Assembly: GCA_035292585.1 (NCBI GenBank)
Contig: DATDPU010000027.1
Span: forward strand, 1-64,000
Length of the DNA: 64,000 nt
From: DASSFZ01 sp035292585
Lineage (GTDB): Bacteria; Chloroflexota; Anaerolineae; Fen-1058
Reading direction: 5' to 3'
In this document: piece after piece, positions 60,009 through 64,000 of the stretch
Layout of the letters: each line of letters begins with the position of its first letter
How positions within the stretch are numbered: the stretch's first letter is position 1
Notes under the pieces: generated by a model
The model's database searches: none
Told to the model about the DNA's origin: nothing
What the model saw: the letters and a program-made list of their open reading frames with translations, nothing else
Program-made: the position numbers and the translations under genes

Positions 60009-61002
60009 GGACGTTTCGTGAACTACTGAGAATGGCCATGCGTTGATCCTTATTCGTCCATAATGCCTCCACCCGTTTGCCTTTCGTCGAGTGGATCGTC
60101 TTCTCAGGCGCGATGCTCTTGCTCCACTTGGGAGGAGGGTACAACTCGTCCATTAGCTCACATTGATAATTTGAGATTGCCGCCATACCCTGAACAGCAT
60201 TCAGCGCTCGCGCCAATTCTCGATGTTCGTCATCAGTCAGCTCATACCCGTAAGAACTGTGATCGCCTCGCGTCAGGTGGACATAGGGCGGATCGCAATA
60301 AAACAAGGTTTCGGGCGCATCGTATAATCGAATGACATCTGTAGCCGGGCGGTTCTCGATCTGCACGCGCAGCAAACGTTCGGCAATCTGCGGCAGGTCT
60401 TCAACGCTGCCCAACCAGCGACTGATGACCCCGCTCATCCCCGAGCGGCTCGTGTTCTTGCAATTCGCCCAACGTCCCAGACTTGCTTTCTGCGCCAACC
60501 CGGTGCGAACCTGTCGGGCGCGAACATAGAAACGCCGTGCTCTTTCGAGCGGAGTGAGATTCGGATCAATGACGCAGGCCATACTGAACTCTTCGCGCGA
60601 AAAGGGGGTCAGGCCAATCGCTTCAATCAGCCTGTCTTTATCGTCCCGTAAGACGCGAAAGAAGTTCGCGACCTCGCCATCCAAATCGTTGTAAGTTTCA
60701 ACGGGTGCTGGCGCGCGGTTGAGCAAGACCGCTCCAGATCCGGCAAAAGGCTCGCAATAGTGGTGGCAGGTCGGCAGCAGGGGCATCAGCCAGTCCAGAT
60801 GCGAATATTTGCCTCCGTACCAACCAAAGGCAATGATCTTCTTCGTCCGCAGACCAACGACCGGAGGCGGAGCCGTTTTCTTGGGTCGAGTATAGCGAAT
60901 GTCTCTGGCAGTGTTTCCGTCGCTGGAGGAATCGGTGGTAAATAGAGCGCGTTGCTGTTTCAAACTCACCTGGCGCTGCGCTGGCTTACGGGTCTTCGCC
61001 AT
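60004..61002 (-). CDS. Dam-type (D12 class) DNA adenine N6-methyltransferase
   Basis: A 332-residue methylase that would transfer a methyl group from SAM to adenine N6 in DNA. Motif X is F-G-W-Y-G-G-K-Y-S-H-L-D-W-L, motif I is E-P-F-A-G-S-G-A-V-L-L, and the catalytic motif IV is F-Y-C-D-P-P-Y. A basic, Ser/Thr-rich ~55-residue N-terminal extension precedes the fold. No restriction enzyme lies next to it, so it is an orphan here. ATG 61002 follows AAAGGAAA. The stop codon comes from a dispersed repeat, so the last few residues may be acquired. By eye the gene is less GC-rich than its neighbours, hinting at transfer. Confidence 0.9.
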   Translation of the reverse strand: MAKTRKPAQRQVSLKQQRALFTTDSSSDGNTARDIRYTRPKKTAPPPVVGLRTKKIIAFGWYGGKYSHLDWLMPLLPTCHHYCEPFAGSGAVLLNRAPAPVETYNDLDGEVANFFRVLRDDKDRLIEAIGLTPFSREEFSMACVIDPNLTPLERARRFYVRARQVRTGLAQKASLGRWANCKNTSRSGMSGVISRWLGSVEDLPQIAERLLRVQIENRPATDVIRLYDAPETLFYCDPPYVHLTRGDHSSYGYELTDDEHRELARALNAVQGMAAISNYQCELMDELYPPPKWSKSIAPEKTIHSTKGKRVEALWTNKDQRMAILSSSRNVP

Positions 61003-61086
61003 ATCGAGTTTTTCCTTTCCCCGAAACATACGCTCCGGCTGAAGCCCCGACTCTTCGTCGGAGATAGTCGTCGTCAGAGACGACTC

Positions 61087-61557
61087 CTACTCGATCGCCA
61101 CAATCTTGAACACCATCTCGCCCGCCGGCGCCTTGATCCGCACCGTGTCCCCAACCTTCTTACCCATCAACGCCTGCCCCAACGGCGATTCGTTGCTGAT
61201 GCGCCCTTTCGCCGGATCGGCCTCCGCCGCGCCGACCAGCATGAACGTCTCCGGGTCATCCGTCCCATCTTCGTTGACCGTGATCTTGGAGCCGATGCGC
61301 ACCTCGCCGCCGCTCTGCTCCTCGATCAGCGCGACGTTGCGCAGCATGCGCTGAATATCGCGGATGCGGCCCTCGACGAAGGCTTGCTCTTCCTTCGCCT
61401 GGATGTAATCGGCGTTCTCCGACAGGTCGCCCTGGCGGATCGCCGTGTGCAGCCGATCCGCCAGCTCCTGCCGCTTCGTCGTCGTCAGCAGCGCCAGCTC
61501 CTCTTCGAGTTTCCGTTTGCCTTCAGGCGTCAGGTAAGTCGGTTCACTGTGATTCAT
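61087..61557 (-). CDS. greA: Transcription elongation factor GreA
   Basis: A 156-residue factor that reactivates backtracked RNA polymerase by stimulating transcript cleavage. The N-terminal coiled coil carries the acidic tip D-L-S-E-N-A-D-Y (with Asp and Glu of the catalytic D-x-x-E type), preceded by L-T-P-E-G-K-R-K-L-E-E-E-L. The C-terminal FKBP-like domain ends G-K-K-V-G-D-T-V-R-I-K-A-P-A-G. The length fits (~158). Its ATG overlaps the end of the acyl-CoA synthetase gene by 14 nt, so translation may be coupled. A palindromic repeat begins at its stop codon. Confidence 0.97.
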   Translation of the reverse strand: MNHSEPTYLTPEGKRKLEEELALLTTTKRQELADRLHTAIRQGDLSENADYIQAKEEQAFVEGRIRDIQRMLRNVALIEEQSGGEVRIGSKITVNEDGTDDPETFMLVGAAEADPAKGRISNESPLGQALMGKKVGDTVRIKAPAGEMVFKIVAIE

Positions 61558-64000
61558 CTTTTCCGTTCACCTCTTGTTCGATGAGTACCCGCCGCAACAC
61601 TTTGCCGACGAAACTCTTCGGCAAATCGCGCCGAAATTCGATCTCCCACGGCACGGCCCAGGCCTCCAGCCGCTCGCGGCACAACGCGATCAGCTCATCC
61701 GGCGTGGCCGATTCGCCCTCGCGCAGCACGACGAACGCTTTCACCTTCTGGCCGGGCGGCGTCGCCGGCACGCCGACGACCGCCACATCCTTCACCTTCG
61801 GATGCTCGAACAACACTTCTTCCACGTCGCGCGGATACACCTGATACTCGCCCGCCAGGATCATCTCCTTCTTGCGGTTGATGATCGAGAAATAGCCGTC
61901 GTCGTCCATCATCGCCACATCGCCGGTGTACAGCCAGCCGTCTCGCAGCACGCGATCGGTCTCGTCGCCCAGGCCCCAATAACCCAGCATCACCTGCGGC
62001 CCGCGCACCGCCAGTTCCCCGATCTGACCCGGCGGCAAGTCTTCGCCGGTCGCGAGATCGACGATCTTCGCTTCGGTGTTGGGGAAGGGTATCCCAATCG
62101 AGCCGACCTTGCGCCGCCCGTTGAGCGGATTGCCGTGCGTCACCGGCCCGGCTTCGGTGAGACCGTAACCCTCCACCAGCCGGCCGCGCGTGAGTTTCTC
62201 GAACGCCTCCTGCACCTCCACCGGCAGCGGGGCCGCGCCGCTGATGCAGGCGCGGATCGAGCGGATGCCGTAGCGGCGCACGCCGGGGAAATTGTTGATC
62301 GCCATGTACATCGTCGGCACGCCGGTGAACATCGTCGGGCGCGTCGCCTTGATCGTCTCCAGCACTTCGCGCGTCTGGAACGACGGCAGCAGGATCATCG
62401 TGGCCCCGACCATCACCGGCACGTTCAAGGCCGTCGTCAACCCGTAGATATGCGAGAAGGGTAACACGCACAGAAAGCGCTCTTTGCCTTCGCGCACGTC
62501 GGTGATCCAATGGCGCGTCTGGATCGCGTTCGCCGCCAGATTGCGATGCGAGAGCATCACGCCCTTGGGCCGGTCGGTCGTGCCGCCGGTGTAGATGATC
62601 AACGCCAGATCGTTGGGGTCAGGTTCGACTTCGGGGCGAACCGGCGGGTAGCGCCGCAGCACATCGCGCCACACGTGCAGGCCCGGCTCCAGCTCAAACT
62701 TCAGCCGATGCCCCTCCTGCGCCTCGCGCGTCAGCGTGAAGCCGGCGCGCCGCAGCAGCGGCAGGTAATCTTTGACGTTGGCGAAGACCACGTGCTCCAC
62801 GCTGCTGTTTGCCAAGACCCGCTTGCCCAGCTCGCCGAATCGGGTGAGTGTAACCAGCACTTTCGCGCCCGAATCGTTCGCCTGGCGCAGCACTTCGTCG
62901 GCGCTATTCGTCGGGCTGGTGAACACGACGACCGCACCCGCGCGCAAGGCGCCAAAGTAGGCGATGGCCGTCTGCGGCAGATTGGGCAACAACAGCATCA
63001 CCCGATCGCCCTTGTCGAGGCCCAACCCGCGCAGCGCGTTGCCCAGGCGATCGGCCTGGTCGCTCAGTTGCCGATACGACAATCGCGCGCCGAAGAATTG
63101 GATCGCCGTCTGGTTTGGAAAGCGCAACGCGGCGCTGCGCAGAAACCGGTGCACGGGCCGATTCGGGATCGCCGCCGTGTATGGCACACCGTTCTCGTAG
63201 TGTTTGAGCCAGGGCCGCGCCTGAATCAACTTGTCACGCGGAGCAGCCGCGCGCCGCGCGAACGAGCGCTTACCGTCGCCTTCGTCGATGAAGCGTGCGA
63301 TGGCGCGGTTGACGGCATCGGCACGTTCCAGCATCACCATGTGCGCGCTGACCGGAACCTCCACGTGCTGCGCGCCGGGGATGCGCCGGGGCACTTCGCT
63401 GAAAACCGCGTGCGGGAAGACGATGTCCCGATGCCCGGTGATGACGAGCGTGGGCACGTGGATCTCTTGAAACAAATTCCAGCCGTTCCACTTCGACAGG
63501 TTATTATTGTGAAACGCCTTCAGCACGTGCGGCGGCGCGAACAGCGATCGCCGCACCAGGGGACGAATGGCATTCAGGATACGAACCGGAAAACGCAACA
63601 ACAAGCGCGCCCAGGCATAAATCGAATACTCGCCCGCGGTCGAGATCAGCACCAGCCGGTCGAGCCGCTCGGGATGGCGGACCGCATATTCCGCAGCGAG
63701 CGCGCCGCCGAACGAGTGGCCGATCAACACAAACTTATCTTGCACGCGCAGCGCCGCGAGCGCCGCGTCGAGATCGGCCTGGACTTCGTCCATGCTGTAC
63801 GCCGAGTTAGGCGCATCGCTACGGCCATGACCGCGCGTATCGAGCGCGATGACCCGGTTTTCGTCGGAGAAGAAGGTCAGCTGCTTGCGCCACTGCGCGG
63901 CGTGCCCGCCAAAACCGTGGACGAAGACCAGCGTGCGGCGGGCGGCTTCGGGATAGATGTCGAACGCGCTCAGCCGTACACGCGGCCGCTCGGACACCAA
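61544..64000 (-). CDS. Alpha/beta-hydrolase fused to an acyl-CoA synthetase (5' end at window edge)
   Basis: At least 818 residues combining two enzymes. Residues ~15-245 are an alpha/beta-hydrolase with oxyanion segment F-V-H-G-F-G-G, nucleophile elbow G-H-S-F-G-G, acid in G-H-R-D-I-V-F-P and catalytic His in S-A-H-M-V. Residues ~280-810 are an AMP-forming synthetase: I-I-Y-T-G-G-T-T-D-R-P-K-G-V, E-G-Y-G-L-T-E-A-G-P, Y-T-G-D-V-A and the C-terminal catalytic Lys in S-F-V-G-K-V-L-R-R. It could release an acid from an ester or thioester and activate it to acyl-CoA. The frame is open at 64000, so the true start may lie outside. Confidence 0.9.
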   Translation of the reverse strand: MVSERPRVRLSAFDIYPEAARRTLVFVHGFGGHAAQWRKQLTFFSDENRVIALDTRGHGRSDAPNSAYSMDEVQADLDAALAALRVQDKFVLIGHSFGGALAAEYAVRHPERLDRLVLISTAGEYSIYAWARLLLRFPVRILNAIRPLVRRSLFAPPHVLKAFHNNNLSKWNGWNLFQEIHVPTLVITGHRDIVFPHAVFSEVPRRIPGAQHVEVPVSAHMVMLERADAVNRAIARFIDEGDGKRSFARRAAAPRDKLIQARPWLKHYENGVPYTAAIPNRPVHRFLRSAALRFPNQTAIQFFGARLSYRQLSDQADRLGNALRGLGLDKGDRVMLLLPNLPQTAIAYFGALRAGAVVVFTSPTNSADEVLRQANDSGAKVLVTLTRFGELGKRVLANSSVEHVVFANVKDYLPLLRRAGFTLTREAQEGHRLKFELEPGLHVWRDVLRRYPPVRPEVEPDPNDLALIIYTGGTTDRPKGVMLSHRNLAANAIQTRHWITDVREGKERFLCVLPFSHIYGLTTALNVPVMVGATMILLPSFQTREVLETIKATRPTMFTGVPTMYMAINNFPGVRRYGIRSIRACISGAAPLPVEVQEAFEKLTRGRLVEGYGLTEAGPVTHGNPLNGRRKVGSIGIPFPNTEAKIVDLATGEDLPPGQIGELAVRGPQVMLGYWGLGDETDRVLRDGWLYTGDVAMMDDDGYFSIINRKKEMILAGEYQVYPRDVEEVLFEHPKVKDVAVVGVPATPPGQKVKAFVVLREGESATPDELIALCRERLEAWAVPWEIEFRRDLPKSFVGKVLRRVLIEQEVNGKDESQ

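Overview
This window looks like a chromosomal segment of a member of the Chloroflexota (Anaerolineae-like). The inference rests on gene content rather than a marker phylogeny: a multi-GAF sensor kinase, an orphan MutL-family ATPase beside uncharacterised membrane proteins, an ATPase fused to a winged helix, Thr/Pro-rich 'TPTPT' surface linkers, TadE/TadG-like proteins without pilin motors, and a GC-rich sequence. No replicon origin, rRNA or CRISPR array is visible. Several promoters have an extended -10 (TGCTATACT) or a TATAAT box 6-9 nt from the start codon, so leaderless mRNAs seem common.

Layout. 1-583: tRNA-Thr(TGT), tRNA-Tyr(GTA), tRNA-Thr(GGT) and the start of tuf, read leftward from one strong promoter. 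704-4669: three secreted or lipid-anchored proteins (GHL10 glycosidase-like, phosphoesterase, NBR1-Ig lipoprotein). 5285-7840: an MrfA-like helicase carrying an HNH domain. 8054-12418: a MacB-like ABC exporter with its adaptor. 12607-16426: hsp20 and the korA/korB 2-oxoacid:ferredoxin oxidoreductase, with a 249-bp tandem duplication across the convergent hsp20/korB ends. 16622-19343: Nudix, ABC-2 transporter and acetyltransferase. 19521-23205: a membrane-integrity group (slipin, NfeD, coiled-coil membrane protein, PspA). 23313-31855: a hybrid response regulator/kinase preceded by a 2473-residue kinase with 11 GAF domains. 32085-34193: ATPase-winged-helix regulator and a protein with a sortase-like IPATG tail.

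34224-42627 is the most intriguing block. Leftward from a TTGCAG-N17-TATACT promoter it encodes a 98-aa protein, three membrane proteins, a 944-aa protein with two zinc ribbons and about 19 copies of a P-D-W-L short motif, then a MutL-family ATPase and a barrel-sandwich/KOW protein. The layout suggests an undescribed membrane-associated assembly. 42980-43403 holds two small membrane proteins.

43470-52718: M14 carboxypeptidase, a 2073-aa alpha-2-macroglobulin and a SIMPL-domain protein. 52952-58296: TadE/TadG-like secreted proteins and an OmpR-type regulator. 58383-64000: LhgO-like oxidase, an orphan Dam-type methylase, greA and an alpha/beta-hydrolase/acyl-CoA synthetase fusion that runs to the window end.

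The segment is rich in short dispersed palindromes. One family (core GGCGACTCCAGTCGCC) sits in frame inside the alpha-2-macroglobulin gene. Another appears to supply the stop codon of the methylase gene. Two MITE-like elements are also present, one with a 5-bp target-site duplication.
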